Positions 35,191 to 48,489 of a stretch of 64,000 bases of DNA are shown here, piece after piece. The stretch comes from Epiperipatus broadwayi (taxonomy: Eukaryota; Onychophora; Udeonychophora; Euonychophora; Peripatidae). Location of the stretch: assembly GCA_028023455.1 (NCBI GenBank), contig JAQFVV010012507.1:1435456-1499455 (forward strand). Reading direction: 5' to 3'. The notes beneath the pieces are model-generated. The model made no database searches. It had not been told where the DNA came from and worked only from the letters and a program-made list of their open reading frames with translations. The position numbers and the translations under genes were made by a program. How positions within the stretch are numbered: the first letter of the stretch is position 1; every line of letters starts with the position of its first letter.

Positions 35191-35289
35191 AATATTTTTT
35201 TTCATATGTCAAAGCGTTTATCGGAAAGCGAAACCAGGCCAACTGCTTTTAAGGCAGCTATGCTAACCACAAGACCACCAACACTTGAC
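35191..35289 (-). mobile_element. tRNA-derived SINE, copy 2 (different head, type B)
   Basis: The minus strand shares the 3' end (GCTTTGACATATGAAAA) with the other SINE copies but has another tRNA-like head: TGGTCTTGTGGTTAGCATAG as box A region and an anticodon-like hairpin GCTGC-CTTAAAA-GCAGT. A box-B-like GGTTTCGCTTTCC follows. Target duplication TAAAACTTTA at 35181-35190 and 35290-35299. The D-arm pattern resembles tRNA-Glu/Asp type heads; this is only a resemblance. Confidence 0.8.
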
Positions 35290-35299
35290 TAAAACTTTA

Positions 35300-35412
35300 G
35301 TTTTTTTTTCCATATGTCATAGCATCGGCCGAGAGATGAACCCACAACAACTGTCTGCAACCAATTGCTTGCTTGCAAGGTAGCTGTGCTGACCTCTTGG
35401 CTAACAACGCCA
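35300..35412 (-). mobile_element. tRNA-derived SINE, copy 3 (head type A)
   Basis: Same head family as the copy at 34230, more diverged: TTAGCCAAGAGG and GGGTTCATCTCTCGGC on the minus strand, same GCTATGACATATGG/poly(A) end. It begins where copy 2's target duplication ends. No clear own target duplication was found. Confidence 0.8.
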
Positions 35413-36347
35413 GATTTGATTCAAGAACTGTTTATATAAGACAATGACATGACAGTGTTAGAAAGTAATATCAACCCAATCTATAAACTGTAGTAATTAA
35501 TAACCAGCTAGAATAAATATATGCTCAATTTTTTATTTATTAAAAAAGTGATTGATATTAACACTTTTTATTTAAAATAAAGTTAAGAAAATATTTAAAA
35601 TATTATAAATATTAAAAAGTTATATAAGCAAAAAAGATGTAACTATTAAGGAAATCATTGATAGTGGATTGTATATTACTGGTAACAATGATCCATATGT
35701 TTCATATGAAATGATAAATACATTGGCAAAATAATTTAAGATTTGATACTTTTATGATAATAATTTTATCATTCAATAATAATCAAATGGTAATTTATAT
35801 TTTTTATCCAATTCCCAATCTTCTTTTCAACATGAGCATTTGCTAATAAATTTTAATGATTTTATGTTTGCCTAGAATATTTATTTTTAGCTATAAAGAT
35901 GTCTTGATATCTCAATGTAGGTTTGTAATTTAAATATAGAAGTAAGAGATCATGTCTTCAATTAGGTCACACAATGCAGAGTAATTATCTATTAAGAGTA
36001 TTCTATGTTTCTTGTGCATCAAATCATTAAATTTTTCTCTTCTTCAGTGTCATCTACTATATAAGAGATCATCTTTAAACATTTTTATTATGAATGACAA
36101 CACAACAAAATATTTACAAGTTATTCTGTAAAATATGTTTGTCTATACATGACCAACCAAATCTAATTTTGCACTAATATTTTTGTAATAACTTCTACAT
36201 TATTAAAATGACATTCTTTCTGGACAATTAACTATGAAGTAATAATATCAATGTTTTTTTCTTATTTATTGATGGTGCATTTAATAGTGTTGATAATGTA
36301 TGATAATTTCAACCATTAAATTCAAAAGTGGTATTACTTAATATCTA
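35413..36347. other. AT-rich intergenic, no gene seen
   Basis: No frames or repeat ends of note. Confidence 0.6.
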
Positions 36348-36349
36348 TA

Positions 36350-37554
36350 CACCTGGGTCTCATTTTATGCGATAGATAGGTTCCTCAGAAAACACGCGCA
36401 AACAAAATCGCGCAAAGATAGACATAACTTACATTGAAAAGGGGGGGTGCGGTCTGTGATTTTTTAAAATTCGTGTAAAAGCAAAGCACCAATGTAAAAT
36501 TACTTTAAAATTCACGCAAAAAAAAAAAATAAGGAAATAAAATATGACTAATAAAAAATTTCAAATTTGAAAAAAATTGATACAAGACAAACTTTTTTAA
36601 ACTATAATATTTAATTTTATTCAAAATAATATATTTTTATGCATAATTTACAGTACAGTAATTTACATTTTTTTATACACGTTTTAATTATTATCGCTAT
36701 TTGTCCAAAAACACGTTCGTTTGCAAACTAGTAAAAAATCAGATTCTCATGTGATGTGATGTGATGTATTTGGCTTCTCCTTAAACAAAGTCAAGAATAT
36801 CTCAGCAATTATTCTCATAAGAAAAAATACAACTAGCGCCAAGTTCACTCTCATGTTGTGTTAATGGTTTTCTGTTGACGACGACGATGATTTTATTAAT
36901 TGTTTATGAACTTAGACTTATGATAATAAAAATACATTTATTCACCACTGCTGGGAAAAATTTAATTAAAACTAACAACTAAAAATTAAATTCTTATTTT
37001 AGTCTTTAATTTTCAATTCTGTTTAAAAATCAAATTTCGTTTTACATCACATTAATTTCAAGTTGCCCATAAGTAATTTTTAAATTGTTAATTACAATTA
37101 AAAATCAGATTTTAATTTTTAATTGTTCTCACTGCTATTACTGACCTTTTAAAAATAAACTTGTGGACACTAAATGATTAATAATTGGTTACATTCTTTT
37201 TTAAAAAGCCAAAACAGAATGTGATTTAAAATGCAAAATTAACACGCACAATGTTTGAACAAATTTACATTATAATCTTGTAAAATTTAATGTGTGTATA
37301 CATAAAATGTGGAAATCATGATTTTAATTTCATTATTGCATAAAATCTTACTATTATAAAGCACTGAAAATATTGAAATTACTAAGATGAAAGTAGAATT
37401 CCAATAATGTGCTATTACATTCAATATAATGTAAGTGCTTAAAATTTATTATTTAAAGTAATAGCGCATTATCAGAGGTGGACTTCCGGTGAAACATGAA
37501 TTGCGTAACTTCAAAATCATGTTAAATAAGTCCGCATAAAAAGAGACCCAGGTG
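36350..37554. mobile_element. Tigger/pogo-like non-autonomous DNA transposon, copy 2
   Basis: 1205 bp with TIRs CACCTGGGTCTC-A/T-TTTTATGCG (21 of 22 matching) and TA on both sides. Next to the left TIR comes TAGATAGGTTCCTCAGAAAAC with GCGCAAA repeats, a pattern typical of Tigger/pogo ends. It matches 6082-8228 over both ends and flanking interior; this copy lacks the tandem insertions. It is more CpG-rich than copy 1. No transposase is encoded. Confidence 0.8.
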
Positions 37555-37556
37555 TA

Positions 37557-40500
37557 TATACACATGCATAATGTTTTGTTCCTTTTCTTGTAGCATATGT
37601 TAAAACCTATTTATTAAGTGAAAATCATAAATAAGCATAAATAATTTACCAATAATAAAATGTTTTTAGGTTTAATCATAAATTTTAATATCAAAATTAT
37701 AATAACAAAAATACAATATACTACACTATTACTAGCTTATAATTATCTTTCATGCAATTGTTTATGTTAATAAATGTTTAAATAATCTATTAAATTTAGT
37801 ACTAATAACCACTTGAATTCAATTATTAAAATATTTATCAATATTTATAAATAACAAATTATTATATCTTATAAATTGTGGTCATATTTATACATCTTCA
37901 TAATATAAATAACAACATTAAATAAAATCCTTGAAATTACATATTAAACATATGTGATAATGTAAATGATAAAATATAATTCAAACCCTGAATTTATAAA
38001 GTGTATTTATTATAAAATATTTTCAGTCCTTTTTAGTTTCATCCTAGGAAATACATTTTATTAACAATAAAGCATTACCTCATATATCATCTATATCTAC
38101 AAACAAGATGGATAAAATGCACACTTTGAGAAGAGGCAATACTAAGTATTAGTATAGTGCAGTCAACATGTTTCATAGAGCTATATAAAATTTACCATGA
38201 AATAAAATTTATGTTTACAAAAGTATATTAAATAATATCAAGAAAGTAATATTTTTGTAATAATTAATAATAATAATTTATTTCTTAAAACAATTTCAGT
38301 TATTTAACAAAAAAAAAACATTGTTAATAAAATGAAGAAAATAATAAATTTTGCAATAAAAAATGTCTATTAGAAATCTAATCAATTGATTTACAATAAG
38401 ACAAAAATGAATTATTACACCATCATTTCTATAAAGCAAAGCATCAAGACCAAACAATTTGCAATCATAAGATTATCCATGTTTTTAACAATGGCACTAT
38501 GGTTAACCAGATGCCATAAGGTTTTCACCCTCCCACAACAAAATGAAGATACCTTTTTCACCAACAAACTAACTAAACTTAGGAAAAGGGATCAAATCCT
38601 CATTTCAATAAACATATACAAGGATACATGGAACATTATCAACAATTAGTATATCAAACTCATACTTATGATGACATACCAATTTCAAAATCTTAGGAAA
38701 ACCAAGACACAACTAATATGAAAAACAAAAAACTTTTTACCCAGAATCACCAACTCACTATAGTCTAATAATGTATTAAAGCCTTAAATAAATAATTTGA
38801 GATATGAAAAATGTCTACTCAATAAAAAAAAGCAAAAGATAATTTGTGCACAAAATATATATGAATAAATTAAAGCAATATTTAATATACAATCAATGTA
38901 AGGAAACAATTAATGCAGGTATCATAAATTCATTATAAATTTGCATTTCAGTGTACATTGGAATTGGGATTGTATTGTTTTTGTTAAATAATTGAAATAA
39001 TTTTAGCAAATAATTATTTTTATTGTAAAATATATTCCTTTCAAGAATGAATGAGAATATTTTATTTTTTATCTATTAATTTTTTTTATTTAATTAATAG
39101 CAAATATGATGTAGATCAATAAACCTGGAAGATTGTACTTTATATTAGCATCCAATACTGAGCATTTATTTTTTTAGAGGTGGGAACACAATGGAATCAT
39201 AGGATAATTGTCAATCAGATTTTATATATTAATTGAGTAGGAGTATCTGTTAAATATTTATCATGTTAGAGATAAGGATTTTATGAATTACTATTAAGAA
39301 ACGCAATTGTATAATTTTCTACATTATTAGAAAATAATTATATTTTGAAATCTAAAATATCAATAACAACTATTAATGAAAGTATCAAACAGTAGTTGTG
39401 ATCATGTGAAGCTTTGGTGGTTTAATAACAACTATTAAGAGAAGTTTTCGCCATTATATTTTGATCATTTGTCTAGAATACTTAATAACAATTTATTTTA
39501 TTTCTTTGATTCGCGCTTATAATTTAAAAATCATAAAAATATTTTTTTACAACCCAACACAGTGAATTTTTATGTTTTTGGAAAAAAAAACTAATAGCCT
39601 TATGCTGAGAGTATTAAATAACTTTTTTACTTGACATTTTATGAGAAAAAAAATTTTGAAATATAAATGAATGAACTTTTTTTTTAAAGATTCTCTGTTT
39701 AATTCTGTTTGAAATTAATTTCTTTTTGCAGGATTTATTTAGTTTTTATGACGATTGACGAAAACTTTTTAAATAAAATTTGTTTGTATGATTTTGTTTT
39801 TCAAATTTTGGGAATAATAGGTATTCTTGTTTTTTGTATGAATTTATTTTTATTTCTTTTTTGGAATTGTTTTCTCATTTTTTATAATCAGTAAAATTTT
39901 TCAAGCAAGCCACAGCTGTTAATATGCTGAAATTTGAACAATGGTTTATGAATCGATGACTTTTCAAAAGTTGTTGCTTTAATATATTATTAAAAAAAGT
40001 CTGTTTAGCGCTTAAAACTAACAATAAATTTACCTGTTTGAACATTATTGTTGATGGCAGATAATTTGTAAACAGTGCTGAGATGAAAAATAATTCAGTA
40101 AATATTAGCAACTGTAAGATCATTTTTAGTTACATTTATCTTTTTATATATAGTTATATCTGCAAGCAAATAAAGCTATAAAATCAAATATCAATATTAA
40201 AAAGAGAAGTGTAATTTTTCATTTACTTAACTAAACTTTTCTTTTATTTCGTGTATGCGTTTTTATATATCGTATAAGATTGGCATAAACATTTGATACT
40301 ATTTTGCCTAATAAAATTTTTATTTAGTAAAACTATTGTCATTTATCAAATCATAATAAAATTTTAATATCTGGGTGCATATAATTTTACACACATAAAT
40401 TAAACATAACATTTATTTTATTTTAAATTACATATTTATGTAATAAAATAACTACTTAATTTAATACTAACATTTATATTGTTTTTAAAATGAATTTATC

Positions 40501-42450
40501 GAAATTTTTGTAAAATATTGTATATTAGTACGATAATTTATATATTGCACTTGAAACGCATATACGTAAAGCTATATTACGAATTAATAATTGCTTAACT
40601 CTTTCAGGAGCTTTGTGTTTCCATATTCATAGCTTATTAGTATAATAAATAAACTATTATTCATAATAACTTACTTTTTATAATGCTACAGTCTTATCAT
40701 TTACAATTACTTATTTAATTAGAAGGGACTTGAACTCAGACTTTCAAGCTCCCTATAACTTTCAATTCCATCTCATACAATTGATACATATGATCACATT
40801 CGTGTGAAAACACAAATGATCTCCAATATACATATTTCATGCTGAGGCATGTATAATTTGCTTATACTAAATGTTTCTTATATAAGTAATCAGAGGGATT
40901 ATTGTTTGATACTTTAATGCAACTATACTGTTATCCCTGCACAGCACTAGAGGTTTATATTTCTAAGAGATACATTTATTAATTGTAAATGCTGAAATAA
41001 AATAAAAATTTAAAACCCTACATATTTTCTTTTATTGTATTTATATAATAAAAATATGATTTTTCACGTATTATCAGTTATAGTCTAGACATTATTAAAC
41101 AAAGGAATATAAAAATATAAATAATAAAGTTTTATTTTGAGATACATTCATTAATAATAATATATGCTTATATGTGAAATAATAATAATAAAGAAACATT
41201 GCAATTTCGTTTTTATTATATTTATATAATAAAATTTGACTTTTTTAATTATTCTCAATTACAATCTAGAAATTATTGTTCAAAGAAATATAGTAATATA
41301 CAGATCATGTCAAAAAAAAATTGCAATAGTGATCATATATTTGATAAATTTATTATTTATATATGCTATAATGCAAAAAAAAATTAAAATCATGGCAAAT
41401 TTGCTCTTATTATATTTACATAATAAATATATAGGTATTTATTTAGAGTGCACTCTCTGCTATTTTGTTTTCTATGGGGAGCAACACCCCACTGCTGACA
41501 CAACCAAATGATAAAAGAAGTCAATCAACCACAGGGGATAGTGATAGATAGTGTTCCAATTAATTTAAGTATTTGTTAAAAACTCACAATTTCTATTAAT
41601 AATTAAAAAATAAATCCTCAAATTATTTTTACAACTATGCTAACAATGACTTGGAAGATATATCCCTTTGACACAATTTACCATTGAATGTCACACACTT
41701 TTTCAAATTATATGTGAATTATTAAAAACATACAAATGCCAGATAATCATGACCTTGAACATAATCACACAATATATATATAACCATATTTAAGAAAGGT
41801 GTTTTCTTGTATTTTTCAGGTCAACTATAACCTTTGGAAGGATTTAATTGTTTAAATAATTTATGTTGGTCTCTTTCTCTAGTAATTTCTAATTTATTAT
41901 GTTGACCTTTTCATGAGAATTACAATTATTCTTCTCTTTTTTATTTTTTCATTGCATACTTTATTACTTAATAGATTTAGATTTTGTTCATCAGGTCTAT
42001 ATCATCTCAATATATATTTATATATCCTTCCAAATATTTCTTCATTATTGATTAAAGAATCCATTATAAAATTATTTATTAAATCAACTTACTTTACACT
42101 TATTTTTTTGCAATCTTCAAACTTTATTAATTAATTCAGTTTTCTGATTGTTCAACAATCTTTAAAGGCCTAAACAAAAAATTATACATTGAGTTATTGA
42201 TAAAGTTGCTGTTAATTAAATATTTTGTTATATAAATATCATTTAAACTCACTTAGTCTTGATTTAATATTTTTTTCCCATATGTTTGGTATATTTTTAT
42301 TAGCCAAAAGTAATCGTTTTCTCTAATTTCTATAATCTAAACATAACAAATTTAAAGTATGTAAATATAAAAGTAAATAATGCTAGAAAATATAAATGTT
42401 TTTCCCTCTAGGATTATGTATATAATTGAAATATGTTTGTTGTTTTGGTA
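37557..42450. other. AT-rich intergenic, no gene seen
   Basis: Several short frames (38386-38649, 39709-39894, 39875-40123, 41199-41511, 41913-42134) have no recognisable domain and A/T-driven composition. A diverged tandem duplication near 41.0-41.4 kb is listed apart. Confidence 0.55.
41030..41420. repeat. Diverged tandem duplication, period about 181 bp
   Basis: TATTTATATAATAAAA..TTGA...TATAGTCTAGACATTATT near 41036 recurs near 41217 with CAATCTAGAAATTATT; a third partial start (TTATATTTACATAATAAAT) is near 41409. Confidence 0.6.
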
Positions 42451-42457
42451 TATATAT

Positions 42458-43100
42458 AAACATTACAAGCATAAAGCTAAACTAGTCAATATAAAATCAA
42501 AACTACCCCAAATCTAAAATTAAACCAGACCAGCATAAAAATAATATTAAAACACAACCTAAGGTTTCACTGCTACAAGCAGACTTCTCAAGTGTAAAGA
42601 ACTACAAAAAACCTACACAATATATATACTATTAAAAACTACCCACAAATCCATTCACTTCCCATCCACTCTTAATATTAAAAGAACTCTTAAATAAGTT
42701 AATTGCTTCAGAATAATAAATTTTCAATAATAAAGACTCTTTAATTCTTTTTTTGATTTCATTTCTCTCAAAAAACAAGGTACAGGCCACACTATTGATT
42801 TTGATGAAGCTAAGGTTGTCTTCTTTGAGAGAAATGAAATCATAAGAAGAATTAAAGAGTCTTTATTATTGAAAATTTATTATTCTGAAGCAATTAACTT
42901 ATTTAAGAGTTCTTTTAATATTAAGGGTGGATGGGAAGTGAATGGATTTGTGGGTAGTTTTTAATAGTATATATATTATGTAGTTTTTTGTAGTTCTTTA
43001 CACTTGAGAAGTCTGCTTGTAGCAGTGAAACCTTAGTTGTGTTTTAATATTATTTTTATGCTGGTCTGATTTAATTTTAGATTTGCGGTAGTTTTGATTA
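42458..43100. mobile_element. Penelope-like element, second head-to-head inverted dimer
   Basis: Left arm (42458 to about 42773, minus strand) and right arm (about 42778-43100, plus strand) are inverse copies of the same 3' end as at 13981-16538. The right arm starts about 60 bp further 5' (ACAGGCCACACTATTG) than the left. It codes only the last about 60 residues of the GIY-YIG protein, with the Glu-bearing helix and the GGWEVNGFVGSF end. The right arm stops at GTTTTGATT, then TA repeat; the left arm continues about 45 bp to TTGTAATGTTTATATATATA. Both outer ends abut TA runs. The hammerhead-like motif is present in both arms. Confidence 0.88.
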
Positions 43101-44749
43101 TATATATATTCATATTCATGCACATGCCTACTAACATTTTATTTTTATTTCATTTTCATAGTTGCCAACCTAATGTGAAGTTGCATGCTAAGAGTATTTT
43201 GCATTTTGTTATTAATTGTTCAATATGAGGCTTGAGTAATATAGTCACGTAAATACTAAAATTTCTACATTCTATCAGTATTTGGAGCATCAACAAATGG
43301 CTTTTTGTAAATAAATTAGGCAGCTTCATTCATTTATAAAAAGGCGTATTGTTACAGTATATACATAAACATAATTATAATGTATTTTGTATATTAATAA
43401 AATAAATGTGATATTATTTTTCAATATTAAAATATTTTTTAATAAATACATTTGTTGCTGTGTATATATTTTCTATCATCTCTACATACAATATTTTATA
43501 CATTTAATTTAATTTCAATGAGTGATGTATTTGTATAAGTTATATAAATCTCATAATATGATTTGATATGTTGATTAAAATTTATTATAATTTTTTAACA
43601 TAATTTCTAATATGTAAAGTAGCCTTCGTCTACTTTTCTTGCCAAACTTTTTTTGATTTTGGCCATGACATGGTTATTGTTTTTTTTATTTTAATTTAAC
43701 CGAATAATAATTTATAAAACATTAGCTTAACTCTTACTGATAGTTTATTTATTATAATGGTAAAAGATACTGTTTTCAGGTTAATTATTATTAGAAAATG
43801 TGTTATTGCGTCTAAATGGAATAGTATAAATAAATAAATTTTAAAAAATATTAAATCAACTTCATATTTAAGAGCACTTAATATAATAATATTTATCTAT
43901 GATAGAATCTATATGACTAGCTAAATATTTTAATAAAATGATTAAAATATGTAAAAATGCTTTATTTAAAATTTTGACTAATTGATATTTTAAAATATGC
44001 ATATTGTGACTTTCAGCTTTTGCAGTAAAACTGAATGTCAAAGTTTATGATGATATTTTTAAAAAAAATGTTTTAATAGTTTAATTTTCCAATCAGTAAA
44101 CTTTATTATTAAATGTTAATTAAAGAGTTTATGTAACTGATTAGTCATTTCATAATTGTTATTATAAGATGGCAATAGTTTAATAATTTTATAATATTTA
44201 AACTTAATAAGTAAAAACTTTTTTATAATTTAAGGTAATAATTAGTTTAACCTTTTAAAATTGTAAAGATAAAATAATTTTAGCTTAGTTGTCATATCTT
44301 TTGTCAAATTAAACATGTCATAGAAGAACTTTAAAATAAATTTAAACTTTGAAGTTGGTCTTGGATACTTAAATTAGTTGTCAGTAAAGACTATTATTTA
44401 ATTGTATTGTATTGTAATCTAGTCTTAGTTATAAAACCCTAATGTTTATCTAGTTAAAAAAGTGTTTTATTTTTAAAATCATAATTAGCTAATATATTTA
44501 AGTTAGTATTTCTAAATAAATAATTTAATAAGGGAATGTGTAAATTTTGGTATGTGTGAAGCTAGTATTTATTAAAACACTTCTTCGTTAAAATTTAATT
44601 GTAAAAGTTTATATTAAATTTGTTTATATGTAAAATGCCTTTATTTTAAAGGTATTAAAATAAGATGTTCTGAGATCTTATAAAAAATGTTTAAATAAAT
44701 ATTATTAATATGTCATTGATATAATTTTCTTTTATTAAATAATGTAAAT
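43101..44749. other. Very AT-rich intergenic, no gene seen
   Basis: No frames or repeat ends of note. Confidence 0.6.
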
Positions 44750-44757
44750 CTTTAATG

Positions 44758-45092
44758 CAGCCATCCCCAACCTTTTTGCACTTAAGAGCACATTCTATAA
44801 GACTGACCAAGTGGTAGGCACCATTTATTTTTCCAATGTAAATTTATAGTTGGATATTGTTAATAATACACATAATGTACAAAAAAATATTTAACATATG
44901 GAAGAAAGAAAAAAATATTTCAAAAATAAAATTTTAACATTTGATTACAATATAATAATTTATAAGAAATTTTAAAAATTAAATTTATTTGTATCAGATA
45001 AATAATTTTTTATTGTGTTCCAATAATGGCAGGTACCTGTAAAATGGGCTGCAGGTGCCATGGTACCCATGGGCATAGGTTGGGGATCCTTG
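44758..45092. mobile_element. hAT-type MITE with 8-bp target duplication
   Basis: 335 bp. The left TIR CAGCCATCCCCAACCT and right TIR (inverse) CAAGGATCCCCAACCT match at 13 of 16 positions. CTTTAATG lies directly outside both ends (44750-44757 and 45093-45100), a perfect 8-bp target duplication, as expected for hAT. The TIR form CA..G(A/T)TCCCCAAC is common in hAT elements. No transposase. A right subterminal run holds nested palindromes (GGTACC, CCATGG). Confidence 0.92.
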
Positions 45093-45100
45093 CTTTAATG

Positions 45101-48040
45101 TATTTAAAGAATACATTATTATTTTTACCCTAATAAATTTCAAACAATTTGTTTAAAAGATGATGTAATCATTAATTAATGCTTTGTTTTGCCTTTCTGT
45201 CTAGACAAGTGACTCCAAAAACTTTTGGAATTATGTTAATGTAGTTATTTTTAGAATTTTTTAACATAAAATATATAAATATATATTAAAATTGAATAGA
45301 AACAAAAAAATTAACCTTTTATTAATTGGTTTATCTGGGATTGACATTTCAGTTCTCAGTCAATCAATTTCAAACACATGACTTGCTTTATAAAAATTGA
45401 TTGTGATGAGATACACGTACCTATTTACACCTTTGTACATTGATTTTCATGTAATTTGTCTATAGTTACAATTGCTTTTAACAAATTTTATTTGTCAATT
45501 TAGTAATATTCATTGTTAAACCAGAAATATCAGTCCAGGTTATTTCTATAACTGAAAGCTTTTCAATACTCTAAATCTTTGACAAGAATTGCATTATGAG
45601 AAATTACACAGTGAATGTTTCAGAAATTGAATTGTTTTCTCAGAAATCTATTACAAAAATAGGGTTGGATCAAAAATATTATCACTACTTTCTAAAAGTC
45701 TTGTTAATTCCACATTATTTATTTTATATAAACTTCATTTCAGAAAAGATAATTTTACATTTATGCAAAAACTTTTAAGATATTTGATACTAATATTAAA
45801 TATATTTTAATCTGTTCTTCAAAAAAGAACTTTATGCAATCATAAAGTACACTAAATATTTTTATTGCATTTCAAGTGTGTTCTCTTTTAGTATATTTTC
45901 ATTTTTATATGGAATAATGTCTATTTAACCAAAATTGCAGGACCTGTTGAATGATAAAAGAATTTTTTTAAATGCTACATTTTAAAATTATATTTATTGC
46001 CATGAAATAGTTCTATAATGGAAAGACTTTATTATGCAATTATTCTATTTAAAAAAACTTATGTGGCTGAAGGTCATAATAGAATACTTTAAAGAAACTT
46101 ATATTTAAATAGAAATAAAACTCAACTTTTACTTTATGCATATTAATTTAGGTCTGATTATTTTAAATGTTTTATTTTATAAAAAAAATATAAAATTTAT
46201 TTATTAATTGCTAAAATTTGCAAGAAATTAGTTTCTCTCATTAATGGGTTTACAAATGATAATGTAATAAAAATGATTTTATTGTATTCACATTAAATTT
46301 AAAGAATTAAGAATTTAAAAAATGAAATATATGTATTTTAGCACATTGACTCCAAATTATTAGATATGTTCATTTTAAAAAAAAAACGTTTGTTATTTAA
46401 TTTATGTCCATGCTCTATCTAGTCTCCAGAAATATTAATTTTAATTGCTCATTTATTGTGCTCCATTCCAGAATATTTACTCTTTATTATAATCATTAGA
46501 AAATAATAAAATCTGCTTTTAAAAAATGTACAATGTTCATCATGTTTAATAAATCTACAATCATTCAGTCAGAATGGCTATGTCTTAATTGTGTTAGTGA
46601 CTTCAAGTATTGATGTCCCTCACATTTTTGTGTGTGTTAATTTAATTTATAGTTTTAGCTCAAAATCTTGGAAAGTCTGCATATATATAATTTAACAGGT
46701 ATATTATGTTAAGGTCTCATACTATTGCTATAATAATATTTTAATGTATTATACTTATTTCTTTTTGAAGTTATTTTTTAAATGTGTATAAATACCGGAA
46801 GAGTTGTAAGCTAAAGTATATTTGTTATTGTTTAATTATTATACCACAATTTTATAGTTTGCTATATTTTGTTATATTTATTGTTTTATTGGTTTTACAC
46901 ATCATTTAATTATCATTGTTTTAAGAGATAGTGTGTTAGTCTCTCTCTCTCTCTCTCTCTCTCTTCCAGTGAATTTTATTATTTGGTTTTGTGATATTAA
47001 GCATGTAATGCTTCATTCAAGCAAACCAATTTTCTTCTAATCATTCATTCTCAGTTATTCTGACTATTGACAATGTTCTAGCTCATTATTTTCCTCATGT
47101 GTAAGTGCTTTCTGGAGTTCATGCCATCATTTTATTTTGCCTTGCTTTCTTATATCTTAATGTTGATTTTAGTAGTGATATATTTTATCTAAAGCCATGT
47201 ATAGTGTGCTATCATGACTGTACCCTGGCATTCTATATTTTGGAGATACTGTAAAATTTCACACATATTTTGAACTGTACTCTTTGTTTATCTAAGCATG
47301 TTTGATGAGTAGGTATTGTAGATGTGCTTAGCTATCACTTCAATATATTCTAAATCCCATAAAATATTTAATGTTAAATTTATAATTGTATATGTGGCTA
47401 CATAAAATGGAATACATCTTCAGCATTCATCACCAACCAAAGATTGGTAAGATTATATTGTACTTAAGTTATTGAATATTTTCACCTAGGGACATTATAA
47501 TTGAAAAATAGTGAATTAAATGTGAGAACTTAATGAAATTTATTAAATCCATAAAAAGTTTTGTTAACCATAGAATATCATTATTATTATTTCTAAATTG
47601 TAATTCATAATTTTTCTTTATTTTATTTTAGAAAATTATATATTTTTAAAATAATTTACCACAAGTTATAAAACAGTTTGATATTTATCTATTTAATGTT
47701 ATTAATGTTAATAAATGTTTGGTAATTGTATGTATACTGAACCCCACCACTTGGTTGCATTGTTTTTCACACAATGCACATCAATATACCGTTTTAGCAG
47801 CCTTAACTTATGGCTGACATTACAATAGATATTGTTTGAGCCATAACAGGCCACTTAGAGCAATATATTCTACAATTACATAACAAAATACTATGTCCAT
47901 TGCATTGTGATAGTATTATTCAAGTGAGCACTATTGAACTCTGACTACAGTCTGATTGATGGTGGCTATATTTGAAAAAGACAAAACCTGTAAAAATTCA
48001 TTGTCAGAAATTTTTTAGAAAGCATAGTTGAATTACTATT
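45101..48040. other. AT-rich intergenic, no gene seen
   Basis: Contains a short (CT)12 microsatellite at about 46940-46965 and a slightly more complex patch at 47740-48000. No coding frame of note. Confidence 0.6.
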
Positions 48041-48052
48041 TCATATTAATAA

Positions 48053-48480
48053 AATATCAGTCATATATCACATGACCTATATAGCTTGTATTACCAATAT
48101 GTAATATATAAAGAGCCTGCTAATAGCTCTAAACAAGCTTATTTATTTTATTTTTTTATGATAAATGCTACAAGAGAAAATACCTGAAGCCTTTATCTAT
48201 GATGGTCTACATCCCCAGACTGGCTTTGAGCTTATGGCTCTCATCAGTGAGGAGCTAGGACATTAGATTCAAAGTATTAACTCAAGCCAAGCACTTATCT
48301 AATTCTTAAATATTAAGAAAAAGATCCAAATCTTCAGATACCTACATGTCTTCAAACTCAGCTCTTTAACCAAAGAAACTATATAAGCCTGAACTATATT
48401 CAGTGATCCCATATATTAGTAGGCTTAGCAATTTGATATACCCAAAGTCATCACTCACACTTCCCTACAGTTTTGAACTG
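48053..48480 (+). repeat. Dispersed repeat family, copy at 48 kb
   Basis: The order of modules is CATATATCACATGAC..AGCTTGTATTA, then TAATAGCTCTAAACAAGCTT, GATAAATGCTACAAGAG, TTATGGCTCTCATCAGTGAGG and TGTCTTCAAACTCAGC...ATATATTAG. The same series, diverged, is found at 59871-60230, with its first module at 60258-60414; the last part is also in the 397-bp repeat at 6.7-7.5 kb. No coding potential. Class unknown. Confidence 0.7.
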
Positions 48481-48489
48481 CACACAACT

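Noticed and set aside
38386-38649. 87-codon frame
   Set aside because: No recognisable motif, AT-driven composition and no neighbour support.
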